This document shows, piece after piece, positions 24,248-36,400 of a stretch of 64,000 nt of DNA. The stretch comes from Triadica sebifera. Lineage: Eukaryota > Streptophyta > Magnoliopsida > Malpighiales > Euphorbiaceae. Both the position numbers and the translations under genes were made by a program. The first letter of the stretch is position 1. Each line of letters starts with the position of its first letter. The stretch spans positions 14,243,501-14,307,500 of the forward strand of contig CM042893.1 of NCBI GenBank assembly GCA_023653625.1, in the 5' to 3' direction. The notes below the pieces were generated by a model that saw only the letters and a program-made list of their open reading frames with translations, did not search any database and was not told the DNA's origin.

Positions 24248-26514
24248 ATGGTGATAACTCATGGCCCAACTATGAAAGCGATCACTGCTATCCATTATTG
24301 GTGAGAATTACATTATAAACTTTAGGAGCTTATATTCCTTCATTCACAATCTGTAGTATATCCATCCATTTCCCAGAATAACTTTCCATGGTTTGACCAA
24401 AATTAATAGGCTTGAGTGATGCATCAGTTATTAGTGGTAGGCAACAATTCACCGGCTTCTACTGCTCTATTTCTAGCTTTCTCTTTTGGTGGGTCCCATG
24501 ATAACGGAAATTGCATTGCCCACCACTACATTGTGTGGGTCCTTTTGCTGGTCTTTGTTTTAGCAATTGAAAAGGAAAGATTGAGACGCTCTTTCTGATT
24601 TTTTATTTTTTATGATTTCTCTTCGAACTTGTTTGTACGATAGGACTGAAAGCTTTTGAAAGAAGATTCCTTATCTTCATTTGAGCATCTAAGTGTTACT
24701 GAAACATTTTAGATGTGGCCGTCCTTGTGTAGACAAAGACCCTCGACATAAAGGATGATTGAAAACAATGTCAAAATGCTATAAGATGCTTTGTGGATCG
24801 AAATAATCAAATAAACTATTATTTATTATAGAATAGGAAACCCTTTGCTTTTTTCCCCTTGGATGCAATAATGAATGTGCTATCTGCAGATAATAAAAAT
24901 GAACCTGCTTGACATGAATCATTGGCTATTCTGGAAGTGAAACTGTTTTTGCAGGTTTTCGAGCAACAAAATTCTGCTACCGTATCCTTATTGGTCAGGG
25001 AGGTGACAGATAGTTGGGTAATGCACATCTGATGAATGATAATTGAATTACAGAAAAGAATCATGCTAGTGCTAATATATGATCTGAAATGTTTGGAAGC
25101 TTCAACTTATATGTTTCTTAGTTGCCTGACATTTGCTAATTAGTAGACTCCAAAATAGTGTTGGAGCCAGAGCCACCATGTTTGGTGCAGAAGCTCCCCA
25201 CTATAATCTGTTTCTTAGCTGATATATTCTCAACCTTCATCTCTTATCAGTGAGCTATCCTTTGCGTCTTAAAATTCCGTTTATAGACAAATTTGTAAGG
25301 TTCATACTATTGACGCAAGTTCACATCAATGGTATGAAACCCATTACAAATTACCCTTAAAGATTTCTCACACTTAAATCCATAAAATTTCTTTGTGCGT
25401 CCTTTCCTTTCTCTCATCTCTATGAAGACTTTTGGCTAGGGATAAAACAATACATTCCCTGCCCATTTATCTACTTATGCTACTGTCTTTCAAGTTAAAA
25501 AGGAAAAGCATCATCCGCTTGCATATTTTGAGTTTTCCCCACCACCAAACGAATTGGTTAATCATCAACTCTCACCTCATACACTTCAGACTCAGAATCA
25601 AGTTAGGCCCCAACACACATTGGACGGCCATTTGCATCATGTTTATATTGGCTTCTTTACCTTTATTTCCTTCTCTCTCATTATTCATGCCCCAAATTTT
25701 TCTAATATAATTTGAAGATAAATTGCGTTTGCATAATTTGTTTCTTTCAGATTATGTGACATTCAACCCACCATTCTTCGTCAATCATATTCATAGAGAA
25801 GGCTATAAACGATAATGATTTGATTGATGGTCTCTTATGATTTGAAACCTCAATTTCCAACTTCTAAAACTAACCATATCCACTTTTTCAAATTATTTTT
25901 TGTAGTTTTCTAACAATGGCAGCCCTTTACTTGATTCTCTACATTAGAGGTGGGAATATGTGAATGGAGAAATTTGAGATTGAGATCTTTAAAAAAAAAA
26001 ACTTTACCATCAAGCTAAAATCTGTTAACTGAATAATTTAAAAATGAAATGAAATAGTTCGATGATCAATTGAAAATTTGGAAGTTTACAGTTCATCTGA
26101 GCAATTATTAGTTGCTACTATTGATGCATTTATTTATGGATAGGTAAGACGATATGATTGCGTCCTAATTAAGGCTGATTAATAAGTGGGTTGAGAATGT
26201 GTTGACTCTCTTGATAAAGGATAATATAATTATAAATGATTTTTTGGACAATCATCTTCTATGAAACATAAATTATATATATTTTTATGATGATTTAATC
26301 AGATAAAATAATATATGCTCTAATTTAAGAGTAAAAAAATTATAAATTATTTCAAATAATACTATTTTAAATAATTCAATATATATTATAGGAATAAATA
26401 TATTGAACAGGATAATTCGTTTATAATATGATTATAAATAGATTAAATGTAAATTGAAAAAATTAATATAAATATTAATTGGATGTACATAATACATACG
26501 AATTTATAGTCGTT

Positions 26515-26598
26515 ATTGATCAATTGCTAAAGATGCTGACAAATTTCCAAGTCCTTATTTTTCACTTCTGAAATTCCACTAATTAGCAATTGATCAAT
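26515..26598. repeat. 16-bp perfect inverted repeat (foldback)
   Basis: ATTGATCAATTGCTAA (26515-26530) is repeated as its exact reverse complement at 26583-26598, with a 52-bp loop. Confidence 0.85.
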
Positions 26599-27957
26599 CT
26601 TCAGAAACAATACAAGAAAGTAATGATTTGTTCTTCAATTCAATCTCTACTTTTCTTATTTTTCCCGCAAATATCTCATTCTTCATTAAATATCTCCATA
26701 CAGTAAGTTCTTAAATGGCGTATGGCTATTTGCCAAAGCCAACCTGTGTTAAAAGGTTTAGCGCAGGGAAATATTTCAGAAAGGACCGGATTCTTATAAA
26801 GCACAACTATATGATGCGAATTAAATTTCAGCTTACAAATAAATTACATAATCGATAAATAAAACTGTCAATGAAAATTAATTTATTTGTTATTTGATTT
26901 CAATTCGAATAAAAAATTTGATTTTCGTATTCAATCGAAATTTATTTTAAATTGTTTGAAACTTTATTCGAAAAATATTTAAACTATTACAGTTCAACTT
27001 GATAAAGTTCAAATTAATTAAAAAATTTAATAAATAATATTCTCAGTTCAATTTAAAATCAACTTGAATTAATTGTATTCGATTAAATTCTAATATATTT
27101 AAATTTAATTTAAATATTAAGAATATAAATAAAATGAATAACTACTTGGTTAAATTCACAAGTTTTACTAGTCATGTATTGTGATATTCTAATTTGATTT
27201 TACAAACTATTTGAGTTATCCAATTTCGATTCGATTAATTTCGAGTTGAATTTGAATATTTTATGAGTTAAATTCAAATAGTTTGTAAGTAGCTTGACTT
27301 ATACACAACATTAGATGTTAAAAAAATAAAACCAATTAATATTTAAACTAAATTAAAAAAATTACAAACAAATTGTATTAATTTTATTTAAAGAATATAA
27401 AACCTTAATAGTTATTTACTATCACAATTCAGTTAGCACAATGAAATAGGCATTTCCTTAAAAAAATAAAATAAAAAATAAGGCCAGTATGAATTTATAT
27501 TGCACACAAATTCATGCCGAAAGTATTTTTATTTACTGTGTTAAATAGTCAATTGGCTTCTTTCATCGCATTCCTTAATTTTATTAACGTTTTCCTTTGA
27601 AAAGAAAGACAAAAAAAAGTGTGAAACCTTATTTTAAAATTCCAAAAATAAGAAATAAATTGCGAGCTTGGGATTCCCACAAAAGTGGTCTTCCACATCA
27701 ATTCAAAAATTTTATTCACGTTAAAAGTTCACACTTTTTCTCTTATATTTTCAGTTTTAATCTTCTAAATTAAAATAGTCTCAAGTCTCTCAACGATTTT
27801 TTTTTTCCCTTTTCCCATTTAACTTTCTTCGTTGATTCCTTTTGCGTTAGCTTAGAGGTCAGTAGAAAAATATAAGTGACCTCAAAAAAGGAAAAAACAC
27901 ATTCTATTTCTAAAATAGTAACATGTTTTTCATAAATGTTTATTTTGAATTGCTGTT

Positions 27958-28160
27958 AGTTTAAACAACAGATTTAGAATTTTTTTATTTAATATATTAA
28001 TTTTTTTATTTTTTTATAAACTGATTTTCTAAAATCTATTTATGAAAAAATATTTATTTATCTGTTTCTCTCCAAAAAAAATTTAAAATTCAAAAAATTT
28101 TAAAATAAATCTTTTTTCACTAAAAATATTTTTGATAAATATAATACCAAACATAACCTA
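27958..28160. repeat. Copy of a short AT-rich dispersed repeat family
   Basis: It shares the order TTTATTTAAT.., ACTGATTTT, AATCTATTTATAAAAA, AAAATTCAAAAAATTT with segments near 31800-31980, 56318-56475, 56488-56690 and 57395-57565. It is non-coding and MITE-like; the boundaries are approximate. Confidence 0.45.
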
Positions 28161-28352
28161 AATGTGCAGAATTTGGGAAATGTGTCTATTTTAAATCTGG
28201 ATTTGTCAACTTTCATAATTGATTGGTCCCCATGTTATTGATTCCTTATCTCATTTTCTTACTTTTTGAAAGATATATATATATAAAAGTTTCCACAATT
28301 GAGAATTAATCAATTAGGGACAATTAAAGAAGAGAGGTAATAAATCCTAGCT

Positions 28353-30452
28353 CTACAAGTAAACGTAAGAAAGAATGAGAGATGATGTGAGCAAAACAAA
28401 TGCAAATTGAACAAGAGAAACAGGGCATGCTGTGGTTGAATCTCCAGTGGCCAAACTTGCTAGCCATGAACTTGCTAGATTTGCTTCCTCCACTGCCCCT
28501 GCCCCTGCCCCTGAATTTGTCGCCCCTGCAGCTTCATCCGTCTCTGTTCCACTTTCTGTTGCCTCTGAGGACGAATCTCGTGATGATTTTAGACTGCACA
28601 TTTTTATAATTCCAAACCATAAACTTCACTACCCATATTATATCTTTTTTCTATCTCTTCACATGTATTATTAATACATGAAACAATATCATATTTTATT
28701 TAATTAATTGTTTCATTACATTAATCAGATTTAAATTCTCTTGGAGAATTAAGAAAACACTCAAATTCAATTTTTTTAAGTTTTAGCTATCCAGTTTGAA
28801 TTAATATCAGTCAGATACATTAAGGAGATAAAACACTCACTTTCAAATTTTTAATGTGTTTTATACCCAATATTCAAATTTGAAACATATGATTAGAGTT
28901 GTAAACGAATCGAGCTGAATATTGGTGAGTTTAAACTCAGCTTGTTTAAATTTATCATAGATTTGAGTTCAATTTAACCTTTTATTTTTAAGTTTAAGCT
29001 CAGCTTGTAAAAAATTCATTTATTATATTTAATGAGTTTATCTTGAATTTGCTAAAAACTCAAATTCATTTCGTTAGCTAATAATGAAAAAAATTTGAGT
29101 TTGAACTCGAACTCGATAACAAAATACAACATAAATGAATAATAAAGAAATATATTTGTGAGCTTTTAAACAAACATGTTCACGAATAACTTAACCTATT
29201 TACATTTATAGTCCTATTTTTTATTGAGAGAGAATAAATTTTTACCATTTAATTTCACCCGTTGAAAGTTCAATTTCAAACTTCTTTAATAATAATATCT
29301 CTTTCTGTATGTATTTGTAATCTAATATTACAAAACTAATGATGGTGAGACCACAGAATAAACTGTTTAAAAAAATAGTAAAATCTCTCTAATAACAAAT
29401 AACCTAAGAGAAGTAAGAGGACAATTTTTTTGGTATAAAAAGACATGAAAGTAAGATGACGACTTTGATATCATGTTTAACTCACCTAAAAGCTAATTCA
29501 AGAAGTAAATTGCTCAAAAAGAACAATTATGAGGAATCAATCTCAAATATTTTATCTAATAATTATTATGTAAGGATAAATGAAGTGATTACCTTGGGAA
29601 ATTAGGGCAAAATGTGATGGTGTAATCAGCACCGGTGCAAGTAAAAGTGCTTGAAGCATCATCAAAGGCATAGCTATAAGATTTCGGACACGCGCTCTTA
29701 AATATTTCTGAGTACGTGGAAGGCTTACAAGTCGACGGTGAATTATACGCGCCACTGCAACAATATTCCGGATTCCCAAAAGCATCACAAGCGCTCCGGC
29801 AAGCAGCGCCGCCTTCGACTTTCAGTTCCGTCGGGCACTTTCTATTAAGGTCGGTCACGCAGCCCGTCGACGCGCACTCACCAGTGCCGCCATTAACTTC
29901 GACTACCATCGGCAAATTATAGCCGTCGACGAGGCTGACATCGTAGAAATCTTGAGAGCCAGAGCCGAGGGTGAATTCAGCTAAGGTGGCCGGCGGAGTA
30001 GCGGTGTTACCGTTGCACTCGAGTTGGTTGGAGCCGCAGTCGGCGGTGGCACAGGAACCATGACCAGAGCCGTCGAAATTGCAGCCAGTACGGCCCCAGA
30101 AACGACCGGACCAGCCGGTCGGAGCTTGAAAGGAGCGTGAGCTACCTTTAGGAAGCTCAAAGCCAGTAGTGTCTAGCTTTGGACTGCCTAAAATTCCAGG
30201 CCACACTGTGTGATCACATTTGTTCACTAGTGTGAATGTTGCACTTAAACCACCTGAAAAATATTTAAAAAAAATCATAACCATAATTCAATTTTGAGTT
30301 TTCGAATGCTACTATCCATTTAAAAATCAATCAAATTACCCCAAAAAAAAGAAAAAAGAAAAATTTAGCAATTTACCTTTAACAATGATGAGAAGGGTGA
30401 GGCTAATTAGGACCCAAGAATTGGAAGAATATGAGAGAGAACAAGAACCCAT
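28353..30452 (-). CDS. Thaumatin-like protein (PR-5 family), predicted GPI-anchored
   Basis: Three exons on the minus strand fit in phase: 30377-30452, 29593-30253, 28353-28593 (325 aa). Exon 1 encodes a signal peptide (MGSCSLSYSS..., hydrophobic ISLTLLIIV). Exon 2 encodes the thaumatin domain with all 16 conserved cysteines, the GRTGCNFDGSGHGSC signature, and acidic residues of the REDDD set (DFYDVSLVDGYN). Exon 3 adds a Ser/Thr/Ala-rich spacer and ends in a hydrophobic tail (VQFAFVLLTSSLILSYVYL), preceded by a small-residue stretch, as in GPI-anchored members. The product should be secreted to the cell surface; related proteins act in defence and wall biology. Stopping at the in-frame TAA just past exon 2 would give a short PR-5 without the tail, but the donor AG/GTAATC favours splicing. 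Confidence 0.9.
28890..29215. repeat. MITE-like repeat in the thaumatin-like gene intron 2
   Basis: AT-rich segment with GAGTTTAAACTCAGCTTG-like and GAACTCGAACTCG blocks and roughly inverted ends (GTAAACGAATCGAG at the left, GTTCACGAATAAC at the right). It resembles the larger repeat at 38590-39240. Confidence 0.5.
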
Positions 30453-30830
30453 GTTTTCTTTCAAGAACTCCTCTTGGTTAGTGCAAGAATTGAGGTTTTT
30501 CTTGGGTGTTTAATTGAATAATAATTAGAGGATGGAGCTAGTTAATTAATTAAGTTAATGGTAATGGTGATACATTTCTTGATGAATATGATCAAAGAAA
30601 AAGGAAGGAGAAGAAAAGTGATCAAGAGAAATATGTTGGGGATTAGCACCCATAAATTACATCAACTTGCAAAGAATTTTACAAGAAATTGAAGTTCCAA
30701 CTCTATCTCCCTAATCTTAATTTTTTTAAGAGAGAGAGAGAAGGGAGTGGATTGAAATGTAAGGAAAATGGAAAGAAGGGCAAGAGCACTAGTGGTGGTG
30801 GAGAATCTCAATCATCAGCTACACAACCCA

Positions 30831-30840
30831 TCTATTTATA
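30831..30840 (-). promoter_or_regulatory. Probable TATA box of the thaumatin-like gene
   Basis: On the minus strand TATAAATAGA lies about 380 bases upstream of the start codon at 30452. It is a good match to the plant TATA consensus and implies a fairly long leader. Confidence 0.5.
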
Positions 30841-32440
30841 AAGGAAAATAATAAACAAAAAACCAACAAAATTTTACACAAATTGGAAAAAGGAGAGTAA
30901 CGCCCCACTGTTACTGTTATATTTAATTTTAGTGATTCCTAGGCCAAAAGGGTCCCTCGCATATATATTATCAGTGCAAGCCTTTAGGAAATGACCAAGA
31001 AAATCATATTATCTTCCACACTTAGACCAAGATTTTTTCTGTGTTTCCACTGCAACTATAGAATCTGCTTTTCTTCTTTTGCCAGCCATCCCTTCACCGC
31101 CTTCTAGTATAAGTTATTCAAAAAACAGATTATTGTATAAGTTTTTTTTTTAATAATATCTTTCACTTCAAAATAAATAAAAAGGTTTTGTATAAAATAT
31201 CGAGTTCTAAGTTCGAATTTTAATTAAGATCTTTTATTTTAGAAATAGAAAATTTTAACCTTCTGAAAGATCTAGCAACCTATAGATGATTTCGATTCCA
31301 TTAGTGGGTAGGTTTGGAATTATTACAATATGATTATTAGTATTATTAACTGCTAAATAAAATATTAAGAAATTTTTGGTCATTAACATTTATAAATTAA
31401 GATTTAGTATCCGTTTTGGTTTAATAATAGTAACAATTTCAGTTGTCAGTAGCAGTAGTAATTAGCTAATCAGTTAATTTTCAGCTGCTAATTTTAATCC
31501 TTTTATAAAAATCTGACTTGAAAAATGAAATAATAAATGATGATTTGAGCTTTTAGTTTATTAGACTATTAAAAACTGACAACCACTATTCAATGATAAA
31601 CACTCTTTAATCGTTGCTGTTGTATATATAATGTGAAGTGGGAGCCATGACCCATGAGAAATTATACAAATCTCAAAATGGAGGGAACTAACCACAATTA
31701 TTTGCCAAGAGGCTACTCTTTCTTTGTTCTTACTTAATTATTTTTGCAGTTTTTTTTTTATCACTTTTTCTTTTCGAAAATGAAAAAAAAAACAATATAG
31801 AGAGGTCATGTTTGACATCGGAAAAAATATATTTTTTAATTTTTTTTAAAAATTTTAAAACTATTTTAGAAAATATATATATATATATATATTCAGAAAT
31901 ATATTTAAGAAAAATAATTTATAATAATTTAAAAAATTAATCAATTAAGTAAAAAAATTAAATATATTTTTTTAACATCCACCTAGAGTAGTTAGTTCGG
32001 TTGGTCAAGTCTTTTCGATCATTTTTTTTTTTCCTAGTGTATGACAGTGTAGAAAACTAGAAATTAATGACCTTCTAGATTTGATTTGATGAATTACTAG
32101 TTAAATTTTATTACAATAACCTACCCTATAATTAATATAAAATAGTCAAAAGACCCATTTATTATAGTTAGCTGAGTTAGATCAAAATTCAACAACAATC
32201 TAATCCAACCAAATTTAAATTAAAACACTAATTAAATTCTGAAAGTTCTTATACTTAATTTAACTATTATCTTTTCTATACTAAATTTGTAAAGGACGAG
32301 TGTTAAATCTATGACTTTCCTAATTTATCTATAACTATTTTATGATAATGTACTAATTATCTAATATTTGACTTTCATAAATTATATTTTCAATATTAGA
32401 ACCCTATATATGATCAATACACGTTAAAATTATTGCCCAC

Positions 32441-32482
<42 letters not shown>

Positions 32483-32780
32483 ACTAACCACCCTCAATTA
32501 AATTCATTTTGAGGTATGATTTCAAATCCATAGATTAGGATTAGCTAATATTTGGTAAAAATAAATTTATAAAATTATTGAAATTCTTTTGCAATTTTTT
32601 TAAATTTTTATATAAAAATTAATATATTTATCCTTCTATTACATCTATATTTTTTTTAAATAAAGAAAAAATTTACATTAAAAATTAATATGATAATTTT
32701 TAAATTAAAATTTAAAAGTCATTTACAAATAAAATTATTAATTTTATAAAATTAATTTATACCAAGTATAACCTTAATTT

Positions 32781-32854
32781 ACAAGTTGGAATTCTAAACT
32801 AACAGCTTCATTAACAAGTTGGAATTCTAAACTAACAGCTTCATTAACAAGTTG
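32781..32854. repeat. 33-bp tandem duplication (2.2 copies)
   Basis: The unit begins ACAAGTTGGAATTCTAAACT. Copies at 32781-32813 and 32814-32846 are identical; a partial third copy is at 32847-32854. Confidence 0.9.
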
Positions 32855-35424
32855 TACTCATTCAAACAAATATTACAAATTAATACAAACATGTGTTAGT
32901 TCAGCAAAACTTCAGCATGATGGTGTATCAAAAATGCCTAGATAGATTAAAAAAATAACAATAAATTAGATAAAAATAGGGAATTAAAAAAATGACAATT
33001 GAGACAAAGCCAATTGCACATAATTGAAAGAGAATGTTAGAAATAATCTCATTTAAAGGAATTGATAGAAAAATAGTTTGTAGTACAATTATTTTAAATT
33101 ATTTTGAAATAACGGTGAATTCAAAATTATTAATTTCTACATATAGACCACATAATTCTAAAAAAAGGAAGCAAAATAATTTGAAAATGGTTAAAACCAT
33201 AATTTAATTTTAATTTTTAATTCAAAGTAAATGTATTATGCATTTTACAAAACTGATATGTTATTCATAAAAATCAAGGACCCTCAATCTTGAAAGGAAA
33301 AATAATGTAATTAATTTTCGTTAAAATAGATTTTTAAGTAGGGAAGAAAAATATGTGACCATACAATACAAGTTTAAACACAAAACAAGGATTCGAGGAA
33401 ATTTATAATTGCTTATTTCCAAAGCAATGGTAATTATATAAGCTTACTTCCTTCTTTTGTGTGTGTGTGTGTGTTTATCTCTTACTAAGAAGTGGGAAAG
33501 AAAGATTTTAGTAATTGTCTCAAATTTTTATTAGCTAGAAAAGAAAAAGATTAAAACATTAAATTAAACACAAAAAGTTTGTATCTCCACATTTCATTAA
33601 TTTCCACCATCCGTTGAAGTTTGTTGGTCGTTGGACTCTTTCTTTATATTCCTTTTAACTTTTCAGTGGGACACATTTATTTTTTATCCTTGATTTTTCT
33701 TTTGTTTTTGGGTCATTATTTTTTTATTTGAAAATTTCTCTCTTTCTCAGCTTTCAACATAAGTCAGAATCAAATTTAATTAGAGCCAATTAAATATTAA
33801 CTGGCAAATTACTCTATTGCTAAAAGTCATCAATTTGATCATTTGAAATGAGGTTAATTTGTGCTAAATGACAAAGTTGATGATGATTAAAGCTGCAATT
33901 TAAGAAAAATATGATTGTGATAGTGATAGAAGTAACTATCCCATTGTGTGATAAATATTAATTAATTTAATCACTATTCACTAATTTTATTGGCAATAAA
34001 AATTAAGCACATATCTTTATGAGATCCAACTTTGACACCCAATTCGATGTATTATTATATGCTTTATTTGGCATTATTAATTCACATAAAATGTTCATGT
34101 TATGAATTTTTCTTTTTATGTCAGTTATCCTAAAAAGTATTCATGCACATACTATAGAATTCTTATACTGTGTAAAAGGGGAGACACAAGCACCCAAAAG
34201 TTGGAAATTTTTAGAATTTATGTGGGGTGAGCCCTGAGGTTTGATCCCTATTAATTGTTATTGTGAGGAATTTACAAGAACAGGAGGACAGCTCCTATTA
34301 TAAATCAAAGATGCAAATTATAAATTAATTAATTCTTAATCAAATTAATCTATGCTGAACAATATATATATAGTTTCATTCATAATCGTGATATTTCTAT
34401 CTTTCAAAAACTACAAATAATATCATTCAAAAACTACAAAGTCATAAACTTAATTAGATAAATATCAACATTTAATTAGTTCAATTGATATATCTACTAT
34501 AAAATAGAATTTATGATAAATGCTGGAAGTTATAAATTCAATATTCAACACTTACAAAATATATATAAAAAAACATTCATATTCATCTTTTGCGAGCTAT
34601 ACTTATCCTTTTACCAAAAAATAATAAAAAAAAATGTTTTACTTAAAATTAAAACTAAAGAGACAATTTTGAAAAGTTAATCCCATAAGAAAAGAAGAGA
34701 TAAAATAAACTTTTAGAAACCATACCCTGATGAGGCCATCTATAATTTGCCTCTATTATGTTTGCTTCCACATCATTAATTTTTATCCTTTGACTTTTCC
34801 TTTTCTAGTCTTTTCTCTGAATTACATATATTAATTCCTTCATCTTCTCCTCCTTAATTACTCCTTAACTATGCATTAATTCTCCATCTTTTATCATTAT
34901 TTATTCAAAAAAATCCCATTAATCTTTTATTGTTAATTTTTGTTTTCCTGCCTTGTAAAACAAGTGAATGTAGGTGAAAGGCTGAAAAATCAAAGAATTC
35001 CACAGCCCTTTTAAGAAATAATGATTTTAGCAATGGGAAACGGTCGTAGTGGAGTCAATGACGCAATTAATTAACCTTTTTATGAAGAAGATTGCAGTGA
35101 GAAAAAAATTTGATAAAGGGGATTATGCTCTTGCTGAGGAAAAAAAAAATCTTATCTTGATTTCCTTTATACACCAATACGCACAACAACAGGATGAATC
35201 TAAAAGATAATTTCAATAGATTAAAGTGTGGTTCTCAGTGTCATATTAGCAAAATTTTAATTATATTTTCAAATACATTTTATCAGTATAATTGACACTA
35301 ATCTCAATTGTGAGACCTGATTAATATTTTAATATATTATATTTATTATTAACAATCGATAATAGATAAAAAAAAATAACATATAACTGTAATACAAGAC
35401 ATAAAAAAAATTTAAAAGATAATT

Positions 35425-35760
35425 TTTAGCAGCAATTATATGATTATGTATGAAATATAATATATAACTATTAGCAATTATATGAATAAATATAGCAAAA
35501 ACTGTATAATTATCGGCAATTATATAAAATAATATAAAAATAATATATAACTACTAGCAATTATATAAAAAAATATTGTGAAAATTATATAATTGATAAT
35601 AATTATATGGTCATATATGAAATATGATATATATTTGCTAACAATTATATAAAAGAATATATTGTTATTAATTATATGAATGAACATATAAATAATATAT
35701 AATTGACAACAATTATATGAAAAATATAATAAAATTTATATAATTAATTATATAAATTTA
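35425..35760. repeat. Degenerate tandem repeat with AGCAATTATATGA units
   Basis: About seven copies of an AGCAATTATAT-type block recur with spacers of 30-60 bp rich in ATATAATATATAACT. Non-coding. Confidence 0.55.
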
Positions 35761-35994
35761 ATTTAATATTTTTATATTATATTTCATATTAATATATAAA
35801 CTTAATTAATTAATTATACTAATTATTAATTAGTTAAGTGAAGAAAATATTTAATATATTAAATATATGAGAGCAATAATAAATTTAAATATAAAGGCAA
35901 AAAATGTATATAATCTATAATCGATAAGTGCCTCCCCTGCCTCTCATGCCCCCAACGTGAATCCACCCCTGCACACCAATATGACACTGCATAT

Positions 35995-36400
35995 TGTCAC
36001 GGGGTCATTACTCTCTTCTCAAAATACTGATCTTGTGGGGTGTGCAGCGCCACCCGCTTATAGTTAGGACTCGTTCCCTTCACCTATCCGATGTGGGATT
36101 GAACACCCGCTTATAGTTAGGACTCGTTCCCTTCACCTATCCGATGTGGGATTGAAGTTTGTGACATTATCCTCCACCCAACCCTGTGACGCCTTCGTCA
36201 CAGTGGGCCCCCTGCCTGCTCCAAACCCGGGGTGCTTGGCGAGACATCGGAGTCGGATCTGGGTCGGCTCTGATACCATTTTGTCACGGAGCCATTACTC
36301 TGTCCCCAAAAGACCGATCTTGTAGGGTGTGCAGCGTCACCCGCTTATAGTTAGAACTCGTTCTCTTCACCTATCCGATGTGGGATTGAAGTTTATGACA
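35995..36400 (-). mobile_element. TRIM (terminal-repeat retrotransposon in miniature)
   Basis: A 406-bp element with two short LTRs: 35995-36166 (172 bp) and 36282-36400 (119 bp), both TGTCACGG...TGACA. The size difference is exactly one 53-bp tandem duplication in the left LTR (36051-36103 and 36104-36156). Orientation is minus. The primer-binding site TGGTATCAGAGCC (initiator Met) lies just inside the right LTR at about 36267-36279, and a purine-rich tract (GGGTGGAGGATAA on minus) adjoins the left LTR. The interior is about 115 bp with no coding capacity. No 5-bp target duplication is seen. Confidence 0.85.
36051..36156. repeat. 53-bp perfect tandem duplication in the TRIM LTR
   Basis: Two identical 53-bp units beginning CACCCGCTTATAGTTAGG. 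The other LTR has one copy, so the duplication arose after insertion or during its last replication. Confidence 0.9.

Larger units (their letters stand above)
24319..28352. other. Intergenic AT-rich DNA with repeat fragments, no gene seen
   Basis: Between CaMKMT and the thaumatin-like gene. It contains an AT-rich inverted-arm repeat (about 26850-27310, TTCGA-rich), a hairpin at 26515-26598 and an AT-rich dispersed repeat copy at 27958-28160. No reading frame shows recognisable motifs. Confidence 0.6.
30860..35994. other. AT-rich intergenic desert, no gene seen
   Basis: It contains microsatellites (TA at 32444-32479, GT at 33459-33474), an AT-rich dispersed repeat copy near 31800-31980, a 33-bp tandem duplication and a degenerate AT repeat at 35425-35760. 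No coding frame with recognisable motifs. Confidence 0.6.

Noticed and set aside
28400..28674. Plus-strand Pro/Ala-rich frames
   Set aside because: They lie antisense to exon 3 of the thaumatin-like gene, which joins in phase with exon 2.
35995..36400. The short LTR element as a Cassandra-type TRIM
   Set aside because: Cassandra LTRs carry 5S rRNA-like promoter boxes, and I see none here.
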